Source of the DNA: Cunninghamia lanceolata
Taxonomy: Eukaryota > Streptophyta > Pinopsida > Cupressales > Cupressaceae
Direction of reading: 5' to 3'
DNA length: 64,000 nt
Assembly: GCA_027924645.1 (NCBI GenBank)
Contig: BSBN01001687.1
Span: 186,001-250,000 of the forward strand
Program-made: the position numbers and the translations under genes
Shown here: positions 1 to 11,530 of the stretch, piece by piece
Numbering within the stretch: the stretch's first letter is position 1
How the letters are laid out: each line of letters begins with the position of its first letter
Notes under the pieces: generated by a model
Told to the model about the DNA's origin: nothing
Databases searched by the model: none
Seen by the model: the letters and a program-made list of their open reading frames with translations, nothing else

Positions 1-420
1 TGCTGCCAATCTAAAATCAACATCCTTCATGATTCCAATGACAGGTACCTCCCTAGCATCCATTGCATAGCATTTCCCACATGCCTTATCTATTTTTAAT
101 CTTGCTTGTTGCATAATGGCTAAAGGCATGATATTTGTAGATGCTCTTGAGTCAAGCATACAATTTCTAATCACTTTTCCATTGATAACCAGGGAGACAT
201 AAAATGGTTCAACCTATGAAGGGCATTTTATCATGGTCAGCCCTAGATATACCTCAGGAATTTCATCCTCTTCAATGCACATAGCTTGTTTCTTATCCTG
301 AGTCTCAATATTCTGCTTGGCTTGACATGGTACTCCTGAGATCAAGGATACAGTCTTATTTCTGAATTCGTCAACTTTCATCAGCTCCATTAGTAGAACA
401 GAGACTTTTATTTGAAACAA
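1..420 (-). pseudogene. Ty3/gypsy aspartic protease fragment (decayed, runs off the left edge)
   Basis: Reading the minus strand from 420 to 1 gives a retropepsin-like domain: a hydrophobic strand, then CMLDSRASTNIMPL, a turn rich in charged residues, and AMDAREVPVIG. In plant gypsy elements this enzyme cuts the Gag-Pol polyprotein inside the particle. The active-site triad should read D-S/T-G; here the Gly codon reads Arg (DSR), which should disrupt the fireman's-grip geometry. An in-frame TAG sits just upstream of the domain (about 211-213). The reading frame is the same as that of the gag at 643-2613, so the ancestor encoded a fused Gag-protease. RT and integrase would lie left of the window. 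Domain assignment is good; lineage within Ty3/gypsy is not resolved. Confidence 0.75.
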
Positions 421-2613
421 GACTTGAGTGATGTTAAATGGAGCATAATTTTGAATAACAGTTGGAGCCTGATCTACAGTTTTACCTCTATTCTGAGATG
501 ATCCAGCTTTAGTTTTTATGGCTCTCTGACTGTCATCCTTGTTCTGAAAATTCTTACTTTGATCCTCAACCTGGGGAACTCTATTTTCTGGTCCTTGGGG
601 ATCATAGCCTATTTTTTGCTTAAAATTTTGCCTATTATTGTTCTATTGCTTCTTTTGTGTCTCAGTTCCTTTATGACTGTGTACAGGCTGATTTGCAGAA
701 ATGCCTTCTGGCTGATGTGGGCTGCTTACTTGAGCTTTACCTCTTAGGTTGTAGTTGCTTTTGACTTGAGCAACTGCTGCAGCTGTGAAGGCCCTAATTT
801 CTTCATCAGAAGGCCTCCTCAAGTTATTCAGAAAACTGTGTGAATCCTGAGCATAGGCATAGTTGTCTTCATCATCTTCATCATATGGGAACTGTTGGCA
901 GACCTGAGTTTCATCATTTGCATATGCATCAGCATCATGAAAAGAGTATTCTCTATTTGTAGACAACATGTTGACATTATCATCTTCCATGCAATGAGGC
1001 TCATTACACTCATCACAGGCCATGGCATTGTTATATAGAGACTGAGCAATCATACATTGTGACTGTGAATGAGGCATCTGGCATATTATACACCACGGAG
1101 TATCATCAGCAATATTTACAGTCTTCTTCAAAGGATCAGGAGTTTCCTTAGTATGTTGAGCTCTTTGATTTGTGTTGTTATGTGGCAATACAGGCCTACC
1201 ATTATGCCAATTGGTATTATATGGCATATCATGCAATGATGGTCTCTTTTCCTGTCTTTGATAAGCTTGCCTATCAGGACCTATCCCTTTTTCACTTCTA
1301 GCCAGTCTATAGCTTAGGTCCTTAACAACATTTGCTAATTTATCTATTCTATCTTCAGGGGCAGATGTACTACCTTGAGTGTTTTGAGGTTTGTTTGGAT
1401 TCTGCAGAATTTTCACATCATCCCTTCTGTTTGTCTTGCCTGATGCTTTCCTGTTATTCTCAATATTTATTGCTATCTTGAAAGCATCCCTAAGAGTAGC
1501 AGGACCCTTATCTCTTAACCCATATGTTGTTTTGGCATCAAAAGCATTAATATATAATATTATGCACATTGGTTCATTTGGCCTCATGTGATGTGACAAT
1601 TTGTTCAACACTTTAGTAAATCTTGCATTAAAATCTGCAACCTGCTCATTTGACCCTTTAGTGATACTAGTGAACTCATTTACAAAAAAGCTAGGGTCAG
1701 TTTTGTCACCATATTGCTACTTAAACATCCTTTTGAAATCATCCCATGATGAAATGCTTCTGTCAGGTAGACCTTTATACCATTCTTTGGCTTCATCAAC
1801 TAAGAATTGCATAAATGATTTCATGAACACATCCTCATGCTCAACCTCAAAGTTGTCCATGGTATTCTGAAAAGCTTTTAAATGGTCTTCTCCTGAGACA
1901 GTATTGTTTCCTAAAAATTTAGGCACTTGCAGCCTCACATGTTTGTCAACAGGGTTTGGATAACCAGGAATGCCATCAAAAACAAGCTGTCTGAATCTAT
2001 CCAACTGCATTGGGTGCCTTTCAAACTGATTAGCATTTGCATTTCTATCAGCATTATGCTATCTCACATTGTTTAATGGTACTCTGGCATTATCTACATT
2101 TTGTCTTTAATCATTATTCTGATGATACTATACCTCATTTCTTTGTTGATTTATCTGCATATTTGCATTTTGGAGGGTAGGAATTGAATCATTTTGAGCA
2201 ACTCTCAAAGCCTGCACTTTCTATCTCATATCATCTCTGATTTTTACTGCTTGCAGATACTCTAACTCAGCCCTTAAGCTCTTAATTTCATCAGCTAGTT
2301 CTTCCTCTCTAGGCATAGAAGAGGATGGTTTTATCATATTTTGATCATCATTATCATCATCCCTTAGGGATTCAGCCTCTTCAAATCTGTCAGGAGAATC
2401 ATGAAAAGGACGTTCCTGAAACACCTCTGACCTTATTCTCAAACCATTACCTTGCTGCCTTTCATACACATGCTGGATTTCAGCCTCAGTGTTTGAAAAA
2501 TAAGGTACTGTCTTCTCTGAGGATCCTAGATTATCCTAAATAAAATCATTTTTCTTGGGGCTAGGAGAACCATCTTGACTGGCTCGAACAGTCCCCTTTT
2601 TTCTATACATCAT
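421..2613 (-). pseudogene. Ty3/gypsy gag polyprotein, interrupted by stops
   Basis: Capsid/nucleocapsid gene of the left-hand retrotransposon. The likely start is the ATG at 2613 (MMYRKKGTVRAS), about 160 bp inside the primer site. In one frame follow an acidic coil-like segment (2221-2469), a retrotransposon Gag core with KEWYKGLPDRSISSWDDF (1717-2010) and QVADFNARFTKVLNKLS (about 1600-1680), then a polar linker and a knuckle-like CIICQMPHSQSQC (C-x2-C-x3-H-x4-C). All segments share one frame, broken by several stops, for example in ...RMFK-stop-QYGDK near 1720. The Gag core family (Retrotrans_gag) packages element RNA. It sits between the primer site on its right and the protease on its left, as expected for minus-strand transcription. 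Inactive as it stands. Confidence 0.8.
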
Positions 2614-2770
2614 TTTTATGGGTAACTCTTCAAATAGAGTATTATGCTGGGATCTTCTCCCTTGCATACAAATTTTTACTTTACCGGTTGGGAGATTGGT
2701 TCGAAGTCGCCACCTATTACTAGGAACTGTTTTCTTTTAAAAATCAGGGTTCTTTCACTGCACAATCCCC

Positions 2771-2788
2771 AGCAAAGTTGCCAATTGC
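2771..2788 (-). other. Primer-binding-site-like motif
   Basis: The minus strand reads TTGGCAACTTTGCTGGGGAT immediately inside the inferred LTR edge. It resembles the TGGC...GCxGGGGA primer sites common behind the LTR of plant Ty3/gypsy elements, which pair with the 3' end of a host tRNA. The exact tRNA cannot be assigned by eye. Confidence 0.6.
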
Positions 2789-3721
2789 TGTTGGTTTTTT
2801 TCCAGACTGGATGCTTACTCCTAGATTTCCCTACAAGGTAGCCATCAATGATCAACAGGATCTCTAGGCCAGGGGCCAACAGTATAGGAAATAGACTCTA
2901 TTTTTATCTCCTCTTCTTCTTCAGGCTCTGCAAAACCTAGGGGGGTATTCCCTATTCAACATCCATGAGAATATGCATACAAAGGCTAGGATGCTGACAT
3001 GAAGCAGATAAGTCCTCCTGTAGGTAGACCAAAACTGCAAGATAAGAGCAAAGGGGCTAGCTTTGGGCCTATTTTCAGTTGTAGATAGAGGACTTGGGAT
3101 CCTAAAACTAATTCTACTATCCTAATGGTTGTTTTGGAGTTTGATTTTGATGTTGTGTTTGGATGCAAAGCTGGACCTGGTGTATAACCTCAACACAGAG
3201 CTAGATTGGTGCCTATCCAGGGCTTGGAGTCAATAGACATACACATGTAAATGTTCAACATAAACATACAAAGACTGGATTTCAAGGGGATTTTGTGTGA
3301 TATCTGCCTTACAGATACATCCCAGAACAGAGTATCAAGTTATCTCTACTTATGATATCCTTATTGCAATATATTCTTCTCAACACTTAACCTGAAAACA
3401 CTTTAATCTACCCCTTGAGCAGAAGTTAAGAGATCAAGCATTCAATATAGAAAAACTATATCCTAGAACCCAAGACACCCCTTAGATATCCAGATTCAAA
3501 AGAAGAGTATATTCAATACAAGAGACAGATAACAGAACACATGTGGTATAGCATTATTCATTTAAAGCAACAATGAAACTAGTAAGTCTATACACAATAC
3601 ATAAAACATGAGACTCATAAACTCACAAGATCTTCTGCACAGAGCAACCAAAACCAGTTGTATTTCATTATAGAGCCAAAATGTCCAGTTTTCAACAACC
3701 TTAAAAATGAGTCACACAGTC

Positions 3722-3730
3722 CCTTATATA
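3722..3730 (-). promoter_or_regulatory. TATA box of the left LTR
   Basis: The minus strand reads TATATAAGG, about 0.9 kb upstream of the primer site and about 0.5 kb downstream of the first G-box-like repeat. Placement fits an LTR core promoter driving gag at 2613. Confidence 0.5.
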
Positions 3731-4220
3731 CAGCGAGGAAGGTGCACTCAGCATTAATTACATGGTTGACTAAAAAATTTGCTAGATACACAGTATGATC
3801 AGAAAAATGGCGCTCAAAACAGTTAATGCAGTCGGTGGAGGAGAATACAAGAAGGGGCCTCGAGCCATGTGCCACCGCCTGGGATTAATCTCTTCAGTCA
3901 AACCGTAGATCTGTCCACATTCCTGCAACAACTGCCATTACTGCTTCACCTACCCGCAACCTCTGGAAACGCAGCCGCAGCAAGCCACAGAGTTTTCCCG
4001 CCAAAAACGGTCGCAGATACAAAGAAAAAACCTATTGCTACAAGCTTTAAACATGGCCGTCGATCATGTCTACCAGTTGCTGAGATCCAACAGTGTCAAA
4101 ATCTACTGAAAAGTCACAAACGAACTAGACTGTGCCACGTAGACACTTGCAGTTTCTATCGCTGGCCCATCGCATTGCCTTTTCGTTGTGCCTGTCGAGA
4201 GTTTACTACCGGAACCATGC

Positions 4221-5300
4221 GCGGAAGCCACCATGTGGCAAGCTCCACGGCACCCATGAAACATTAGAGACCCTCCATGAAACACCAGCGAAATCAGACA
4301 CTTGGCGCTGTCCATGCTACACCTGAGAAACCTTTGAAACATTACTAAAACTCTCGCGGAGATCGACACTTGGCGGGCTCTGTATTAACCTTGAAACATA
4401 TAGAAACTTAAGAGAAATAGTCAGAAGTCCTGGGACCCTCCGCCATGCGTCACAATCTGCCACACTTAGAAACAATGAAAGGGTCCCACAACCCCGCTCG
4501 CCATCGCAAAAGGAAAACAGGGGCAAGTCTGCAGAAGCTAACACTTGTCAAGCTCTGCGGCATCTCTTGAAACGCTTAGAAACTTTTGAAGCTCTCGCGG
4601 AAGCCGCCACGTGGCAACTTCTGCGGACCTGTATCTTGAAATAGGGTCCCACCATTGCCTCACCACACTTAGCATCAAAAAGGAAATGAGACACTATGCG
4701 GGGGCCGACACTTGTCGGGCTCTGCAGCCACCATTAGGGACACACGGCATCCTCCGCCCCTGCATAGAAACTTAAAGAAACATCAACGGAGGCTGACACT
4801 TGTCGGGCTCCGCGCTCCTCAGAAACTTTAAGGGTCTTTTAGAAATATATGCGGAAGCCGCCACCTGGCATAGTCCGCAGGCCTTTGAGCTGCTTTCTCT
4901 ACGTCCCTCGGGTGCCTCCACGTGGCAGGTTTTGCGGCACTTCTTGAAACTTAACAGAAACTTCGTTGAAACTTCAGCTTCCAAAACATAGAAGAAACTT
5001 TATCGAAACTTCGACGGAAGCCGACATGTGGCGCCTTCTGCACATAGTTGGAACTTTTAAGGGGCGACCTCCGCTGCTGACACGTGGTGCTTTCTGCGCA
5101 CTTGCAACACTTGAGACCTGCACCAGTTGAAACTCACTGGGGCCCACCTCCGCAGGGATTTTTTGAAACACAAAGGAAACACTAAAAGGGTCTTTGAAAC
5201 ACAAGCAGATATTGACACATGTCAAGTTCCGCGGCACCAAAGAAACCTAAAGAAACATTCTTGAAACTCTTAGAAAAAGCCACGTGGCGCCCCCCGCAGG
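4221..5300. promoter_or_regulatory. Array of eleven G-box/ABRE-like palindromic motifs with HSE-like GAAACTTC
   Basis: A motif of about 30 bp, GCGGAAGCCGCCACGTGGCA followed by a TCTGCGG-type tail, recurs at about 4221, 4356, 4597, 4698, 4787, 4851, 4911, 5014, 5071, 5207 and 5278, spaced 50-240 bp. Its core is a palindrome: GCCACGTGGC in the best copies, CCGACACTTGTCGG in others. CACGTG(GC) is the plant G-box/ABRE core bound by bZIP factors. Between the copies GAAACTT recurs many times; GAAACTTCGTTGAAACTTC at 4957-4975 fits the heat-shock element pattern GAAnnTTC. The cluster lies upstream of the TATA box of this LTR. Stress-responsive promoter activity is inferred, not shown. Confidence 0.5.
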
Positions 5301-5678
5301 AGGCATAAGCAACGGCGTGGACTTGAACTAGGGCAAAATACTTGGTGAATCATGCGGCACTGGCACAATGAGGCCCTTCTAGCCACTTCCAGAAACATTT
5401 AGAAACTTTGAAGCAGTGACCCAATATGCAATTTTTATGCATTTGACCCATTTTTTATCAGTTTTCAGGGATCGAGGGAGATTTCACAAGTTTTCCAACA
5501 CACATTTCGCCTTTGCATACACAGAACTTAACAATTTTCTCGAATGCGACAGGAAAAACAATTAAACAGTGCATGCGAGCCGGGGAACAATTTAAACCAA
5601 GGCACTAAGGGTCAGATGGAAAACACACAGGAACCTGCAAATTGGAAGTCAAAACCCTAACCCTAGGTGAACACCACC

Positions 5679-8600
5679 AAAGCCAAATTCCACAACCTTA
5701 GCCAACATCTTCCTTGCCTATGCCAAAATAGGATCTTTGGAATAGGGTATGGACATCCATCAAAGCATAAAGGATATGGGAATTTTGTTAGATATTGTAG
5801 TTGCAACTACCTTATGAGACATGTATGCAACGTGTGGAAGCATAGGCAAGGCATGTGAACTGTTTGACATGATGCCTCAAAGAAATGTTGTCTCATGGAA
5901 TGCAATGATTGCAAGATATGCACAAAATGGGTTTTTTTGATAAGGCTTTAAAAACTTTCAAGCAAATGCAATTGGCAGGTGTAAATCCAAATTCCACAAC
6001 CTTAGCCAACATCCTCCTTGTCTATGACCAAATGGGATCTTCGAAACAGGGTACGAACATCCATCAAAGCATAAAGGATATGGGAATTTTGTCAAATGTT
6101 GTAGTTGCAACTGCCCTATGAGACATGTATGCAAAGTGTGGAAGCATAGACAAGGCATGTGAGTTGTTTGACATGATGGCTCAAATAAATGTTGTATCAT
6201 GGAATGCAATGATTGCAAGATATGCACGAAATGGATTTCTTGATAAGGCTTTAGAAACTTTCAAGGAAATGCAATTGGTGGGTGTAAAGCCAAATTCCAC
6301 AACCTTAGCCAACATCCTCCTTGCCTATGCCAAAATGGGATCTTCAAAACAAGGTATGGACATCCATCAAAGCATAAATGATATGGGAATTTCATTAGAT
6401 GTTGTAGTTGCAACTACCTTATGAGACATGTATGCAAAGTGTGGAAGCATAAACAAGGCATGTGAATTGTTTGACATGATGCCTCGAAGAAATGTTGTCT
6501 CATGGAATGCAATGATTGCAAGATATGCACAAAATGGATTTTTTGATAAGGATTTAGAAACTTTCAAGAAAATGCAATTAGCGGGTGTAAATCCAAATTC
6601 CACAACCTTAGCCAACATCTTCCTTGCCTATGCCAAAATGGGATCTTCGGAACAGGGTATGGACATCCATCAAAGCATAAAGGATATGGGAATTTCGTCA
6701 GATATTGTAGTTACAACTACCTTATGAGATATGTATGCAAAGTGTGGAAGCATAGACAAGGCACATGAACTATTTGACATGATGCCTCAAAGAAATGTTG
6801 TCTCATGGAATGTAATGATTGCAAGATATGCACAAAATGGTTTTTCTAATAAGGCTTTATAAACTTTCAATCAAATGCAATTTACGGGTGTAAAGCCAAA
6901 TTCCACAACCTTAGCCAGCATCCTCCTTGTCTATGCCCAAATGGGATCTTCAGAACAAGGTAGGGACATCCATCAAAGCATAAAGGATATGGGAATTTCG
7001 TTAGATGTTGTTGTTGCACCTGCCTATGAGACATGTATGCAAAGTGTGGAAGCATAGACAAGGCATGTGAGTTGTTTGACATGATGGCTCAAATAAATGT
7101 TGTATCATGGAATGCAATGATTGCAAGATATACACTAAATGGATTTCTTGATAAGGCTTTAGAAACTTTCAAGAAAATGCAATTGGCGAGTGTAAAGCCA
7201 AATTCCACAACCTTAGCCAACATCCTCCTTGCCTATGCCAAAATGGGATCTTCAAAACAAGGTATGGACATCCATCAAAGTATAAATGATATGGGAATTT
7301 CGTTAGATGTTGTAGTTGCAACTACCTTATGAGACATGTATGCAAAGTGTGGAAGCATAAACAAGGCATGTGAATTGTTTGACATGATGCCTCAAAGAAA
7401 TGTTGTCTCATGGAATGCAATGATTGCAAGATATGCACAAAATGGATTTTTTGATAAGGCTTTAGAAACTTTCAAGAAAATGCAATTGGCGGGTGTAAAG
7501 CCAAATTCCACAACCTTAGCCAACATCTTCCTTGCCTATGCCAAAATGGGATCTTCGGAGCAGGGTATGGACATCCATCAAAGCATAAAGGATATGGGAA
7601 TTTCATCAGATATTGTAGTTACAACTACCTTATGAGATATGTATACAAAGCGTGGAAGCATAGACAAGGCACATGAATTGTTTAACATGATGCCTCAAAG
7701 AAATGTTGTCTCATGGAATGCAATGATTGCAAGATATGCACAAAATGGTTTTTTTGATAAGGCTTTATAAACTTTCAATCAAATGCAATTGACGGGTGTA
7801 AAGCCAAATTCCACAACCTTAGCCAACATCCTCCTTGTCTGTGCCCAAATGGGATCTTCAGAACAGGGTAGGGACATCCATCAAAGCATAAAGGATATGG
7901 GAATTTCGTTAGATGTTGTTGTTGCAACTGTCCTATGAGACATGTATGCAAAGTGTGGAAGCATAGACAAGGCATATGAATTATTTGACATGATGCCTCA
8001 AAGAAATGTTGTCTCTTGGAATGTAATGATTGCAAGAGATGCACAAAATGGATTTTTTGATAAGGCTTTAGAAACTTTCAAGAAAATGCAATTAGCGGGT
8101 GTAAAGCCAAATTCGACAACCTTAGCCAACATCCTCCTTGCCTGTGGCAAAATGGGATCTTCGGAATAAGATATGGACATCCATCAAAGCATAAAGGATA
8201 TGAGAATTTTGATAGATGTTGTAGTTGCAATTGCCCTAGGAGACATGTATGCAAAGTGTGGAAGCATAGACAAGGCACATGAACTATTTGACATGATGCC
8301 TCAAAGAAATGATGTATCATGGAATGCAATGATTACAAGATATGCACAAAATGGATTTTTTTCAAAAAGGTTTTAGAAACTTTCAAGCAAAGGCAATTGG
8401 CACATGTAAAACCAAATTCCATAACCTTTGCAAGCATCCTCCTTGCTGATGGCAAAATGGGATCTTCGGAACAGGGTATGGACAACCATAAAAGCATAAA
8501 GGATATAGGAATTTTGTGAGATGTTGTATTTGTAGCTACCCTTGTAGACATGTATGCAAAGTGTGGAAGCATAGACAAGGCATGTGAACTGTTTGACATG

Positions 8601-9010
8601 ATGCTTCAAAGAAATGATGTCTCATGGAATGTAATGATTGCAAGATATGCACACATTGGATTTTTTGATAAGGCTTTAAAGAAACTTTCAAGAAAATGCG
8701 ATTGGCGGGCATCAAGCCAAATTCTACAACCTTATCCAACATCCTTCTTGCCTATGCCAAAATGGGATCTTCAAAACAGTGTGTGGACAACCATCAAAGC
8801 ATAAAGGATATGTGAATTTTGTCACATGTATTTCCAGCTGCCCTTGTAGACATGTATGTAAAGTGTGGAAGCATAGACAAGGCACGTGAACTGTTTGACA
8901 TGATGCCTCAAAGAAATACAGTCTCATGGAGTGCAATGATTGCAAGATATGCACAAAATGTATTTTGCAACTATGTTGTCAAAATATTTGAATTAATCAA
9001 ACCATACTTG
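5679..9010 (+). pseudogene. PLS-type PPR tandem array, eleven ~303-bp units, with recurrent stops
   Basis: PPR proteins are organelle-targeted RNA-binding proteins used in RNA editing and processing. Each ~101-residue unit holds one P-L-S triplet: [16 protein letters not shown] (P), an L motif containing NSTTLANILLAYAKMG, and an S motif with [17 protein letters not shown]. The ATG of DMYAKCG recurs at 5821, 6125, 6428, 6731, 7033, 7336, 7639, 7942, 8245, 8550 and 8852. In most units the conserved A-L-V-D before MYAKCG reads A-L-stop-D (CTATGAGAC); the unit at 8245 has L-G-D, and the last two keep L-V-D. Frame changes by single bases occur near 7022, 8500 and 8800. The 5' end is cut by the left LTR; the 3' end diverges after [11 protein letters not shown] with no E or DYW domain. 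No intact protein is possible. Confidence 0.9.
6125..7941 (+). repeat. Higher-order repeat: a three-unit PPR block duplicated in tandem (period ~908 bp)
   Basis: Units at 6125 and 7033 share MMAQINVVSW, FLDKAL and SINDMGISLD. Units at 6428 and 7336 share SINKACELFD, IFLAYAKMG and DIVVTTTL. Units at 6731 and 7639 share KAHELF, an extra stop in AL-stop-TFNQMQ, and GRDIHQ. The order A-B-C is therefore repeated as A'-B'-C' (6125-7032, 7033-7941), showing block duplication on top of single-unit duplication. Confidence 0.85.
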
Positions 9011-9339
9011 ACACATATATTAAACTATAATTGAACATAATACCATTTCATGGAAACATTGAAGAACACATACGCAATATCAAAACTTTTAAGCATGATG
9101 CAATATCTATTCTGTAACCATAATTGATCATCATATTATATTTAATGTAAAATGTCATATACATAATGTCATGAAAATAACATATAGTGTATATATAAAG
9201 GCATATAGGCATGTACAAACAAAGCCGTACAGGCATTTACAAAGATATACATCGATAAAATACAAAATTATGTATACAAATCAATATAGGCATACAAAAA
9301 AATATCCCAAAATCAAATTTCCTATGAACTTCTATCAAA
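9011..9339. other. AT-rich spacer, nothing recognised
   Basis: Sequence after the PPR homology ends. It has short imperfect repeats of the type CATATAGGCATGTACAAAC / CGTACAGGCATTTACAAAG near 9200-9250 and no credible ORF. Confidence 0.5.
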
Positions 9340-10860
9340 TGATCGACGAACCTTGCTTGGTCGTGAATATGGAGAGTCAATCAATGACTCACCCTCTCTC
9401 TCCCATCGACTAGACCTCCTCAATAGAGATTTTTGAAGCTCCACCTGTTAATACAATCAAACAATATCCACATTAATATAGAAAACATGAAATATATAAC
9501 ATGGCATATGTAATCAATCACTTACTGCTAGCTAGTGATCCCTCTCAATCATTTTTTGTCTCTCTTCATCTATAGCTGGATGGGTTCGAGTTGTGACCTC
9601 ATGTGAGAAGCATGAAGAAGCAAAATTGAGTAAACATGAATATCATTTATGTACATTAAATGACATGAGATAAAACAAGAAATACAAAATGATATTTACA
9701 TGTTACTGGCTCATACCTCGGTCAAAGGATCTGCACACAAAATAGTTGTAGCAATGCCCACCTCTGCTGACTGACGAAGATGAGGAGGAGTCTCCATTTT
9801 CAACATCTGAAAATAGAGTTCAAGGTTATTTGACCAAAATAGATACATAACATTATTTAAATACATAATGATTACAAATGATAAAATTTACCTTAGTGAA
9901 AGTGCTTCTACATGGAGGGGACCAAGAAAATCATGGTGGTGGTGGTGAAGCTCCTGCTCATCATCAAATTGTCACTAACTAAGATTACCATTTATATATG
10001 TACTATATTTATGATCTTGTGATAAATTACATACCTATTTGACTGGACCTCCTCTCATAACCCTGCACTGGACGACTAACATATGCAAGATGAATACTTT
10101 GACCTTGGAATTTCATAGTACAGATAATTACATACATTAATTTTGACTTATAATATAGATACTCATATAACTAATTAGAAATTTCAAATACAAATATATT
10201 AAATCAAGTTGAACCCTGTAAAAAAATATTTAGGATTCAATACCAAACGTTTCCTACAAGACGACATCTGTGAGGGCAATATCATCCAATATGGATGTGT
10301 CTATCACTAGCTACTACCCTTGCACCGCAGCATCCTGACACTTTGCAGCATCATTTGGATTGCCTACATGGAGAGAGTCTTGAGTCCCATAGTCGCATAA
10401 ATTCCCACATGAACTGCAAAGATGTGGGGATCAACAATGCCTACTGCTCTCACCCTCATCAGCCTGGGTAAGATCATCACCATGTTGTGCTGGAGACTGG
10501 GTGAGAGAATTCAATGTCTCCACCTCAACACTCTCCTTCAAAGTCGAAGGGAGTGAGATATGTGTTGGCCTCATGAGGGGTCTAGGTATGTGGTTCTGGT
10601 CTTGATTTGTCCCTGTCTATCTTGGGCAGAGCCACCACCTCTGCCCTAAAACTCCCGAATGTCAAAGTAATTAGGAATTTGGTTGAGGACGAACTCACAA
10701 TAGAGTTTCCTTAGGAAATATTATGGCACCTCATTGTTATTACAAGGAAGCTCATCAAAGACCATGTACCATCTATCCCAAAAGTTTTGGGATATACCAT
10801 TTGTGCACACACCAATGAATCGAGAACCATTTGTAACTCTCTTCTAGTGTTTGGCTAGTT
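9340..10860 (-). pseudogene. Unidentified multi-exon coding remnant, possibly a DNA-transposon gene
   Basis: I do not recognise the family. On the minus strand several protein-like blocks are flanked by plausible splice sites. About 10,830-10,560 reads RFIGVCTNGISQNFWDRW, then DELPCNNNEVP, LYCEFVLNQIPNYFDIREF and GRGGGSAQDRQG, with stops. About 9810-9715 reads KMETPPHLRQSAEVGIATT between a TTTTCAG acceptor and a GAG|GTATGAG donor. About 9600-9530 reads VTTRTHPAIDEERQKMIERDH, followed by GTAAGT. About 9445-9340 reads VELQKSLLRRSSRWEREGES after TTAACAG, ending in a stop. The exon/intron alternation and one-sided protein-like bias suggest a real ancestral gene. Order and joins are inference; in-frame stops mark it as broken. 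Confidence 0.35.
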
Positions 10861-11530
10861 TTAGGATTGATAAAATGTGCACATAATTGAGATTTCATAA
10901 TTTTTTTGTCCTTAACTTGTTTGTAAGATAATTTGTCTTCATAGTATTACTGACTCCTCTCCCTATAGTTCTTCCATTCGGTGATTTGGTTTGTCACTGA
11001 TTCAATATGAGAAATAATGACCTCTAAAGACTTGACAAGGGCTCTTCTGTGATTGGTGCTTGCATTTGGAGTATTTAATGTTTCAATTTATTTTTGTTTT
11101 CTTCAATTCACCCTAAATAGTTTTCTTATGTGTCTCTTTGATGGTTAGGTCGTGAAGGTGGAGGGGGGGTTTGAGGGTTCTCCTCAGTTTTAGGGGGGTT
11201 ATTTTGAGCCTCCTCTGTTGGATTAGGGTTTTGCGGTGCCTCATTGGCTGAAAATTCAAAATCAAAATGCAATCAAAAAATTGCAAAACTAACAATTTCT
11301 TTTCAAATTCACAAAAAACTAACAAACCCTACCTTGTTCAGTTGCTACACTCTCTACACCTCATGCAAGATGTCCTCGGGAGCGGGATTGGCAAGGTGGC
11401 ATGGTGAATTTCTTGATTCCCCTTTAAAATTGATCAAATGCGCTTGCGGAATAGCAGAGGTGAAACCTACGTGCCAAATTTTGCAAATGAGGCCATGGGT
11501 TCCACTTTTTGTTATTTTATTTTGATAACC
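10861..11530. other. Non-coding spacer
   Basis: No supported gene. Short ORFs here are low-complexity or unsupported; near 11150-11210 there is a G-rich run (GGAGGGGGGG and TTTAGGGGGG). Confidence 0.4.

Larger units (their letters stand above)
2789..5678 (-). mobile_element. 5' LTR of the left gypsy element (about 2.9 kb)
   Basis: The left edge is fixed by the primer site: the plus strand starts TGTTGG at 2789. The right edge lies at or before 5678, where PPR-unit homology (AAAGCCAAATTCC) begins; CA ends at 5639 or 5678 are both possible. The partner LTR is outside the window, so length and target duplication cannot be confirmed. Inside, read on the minus strand, a long promoter region (5320-4210) rich in G-box-like palindromes and GAAACTT motifs precedes a TATA box at 3722-3730, giving U3 of about 1.9 kb and R/U5 of about 0.9 kb. 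No coding sequence is credible here. The insertion seems to have landed in, and truncated, the neighbouring PPR locus. Confidence 0.6.

Noticed and set aside
3869..4267. 132-codon plus-strand ORF in the left LTR
   Set aside because: Lies across the G-box motif region, no domain, and opposite to the transcription direction of the element.
5679..9010. Possible CRISPR-like or recoded-stop (selenocysteine-type) interpretation of the PPR array
   Set aside because: Units are contiguous PPR coding DNA without spacers, and plants lack the machinery for TGA recoding; pseudogene amplification is simpler.
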